Origin: Bacillota bacterium
GTDB lineage: Bacteria > Bacillota > Bacilli > Bacillales > Cytobacillaceae
Assembly: GCA_030705745.1 (NCBI GenBank)
Contig: JAUZPT010000230.1
Span: 1-5,204 of the forward strand
Direction: 5' to 3'
Length of the DNA: 5,204 bases
Of the stretch, positions 5,181 through 5,204 are shown piece by piece (within the stretch, counting starts at the first letter, position 1; every line of letters begins with the position of its first letter). The notes below the pieces were generated by a model, which was not told the origin of the DNA, made no database searches, and saw only the letters and a list, made by a program, of their open reading frames with translations. Made by a program: the position numbers and the translations under genes.

Positions 5181-5204
5181 ATTTTTAAAGGGAAAATTAG
5201 AGCC

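Overview
The window is AT-rich DNA from a low-GC Gram-positive bacterium, most likely a member of the Bacillaceae. Supporting this are strong AGGAGGTGA-type ribosome binding sites, U-tail hairpin terminators, and Bacillus-like versions of prephenate dehydratase, a short rhomboid and an AIM24 protein. It looks like ordinary chromosome. I see no rRNA, tRNA, transposase, phage gene, CRISPR array or riboswitch.

Layout from left to right. (1) Positions 1-315, minus strand: the first 105 codons of pheA (prephenate dehydratase), cut by the window edge, with a plausible SigA-type promoter of its own. (2) Positions 550-1536, minus strand: an intact aldo/keto reductase with the full catalytic tetrad. 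It ends in a strand-specific terminator rich in G-U pairs. A perfect 12-bp dyad lies where its -10 box may be. (3) Positions 1872-2075, plus strand: a 67-residue protein rich in Asn and Ala, of unknown function, with a very strong RBS. Its terminator has a 16-bp stem, overlaps its own stop codon, and probably also serves the converging methyltransferase gene. (4) Positions 4196-2134, minus strand: three genes in one direction with short gaps and no visible terminator between them, probably one transcript. They are a GNAT acetyltransferase (GTG start), a six-helix rhomboid protease and a class I SAM-dependent methyltransferase. (5) Positions 4437-5180, plus strand: an AIM24-family (TIGR00266-type) protein, divergent from the GNAT gene, with an odd C-terminal tail.

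The genes do not form an obvious pathway. Only pheA has a clearly assignable biosynthetic role (phenylalanine); the others are enzymes of unknown substrate. Nothing here amounts to a clear new system. The points most worth a second look are the small Asn/Ala-rich protein, the dyad upstream of the aldo/keto reductase, the repeated 12-bp near-palindrome between that gene and pheA, and the unusual end of the AIM24 protein.
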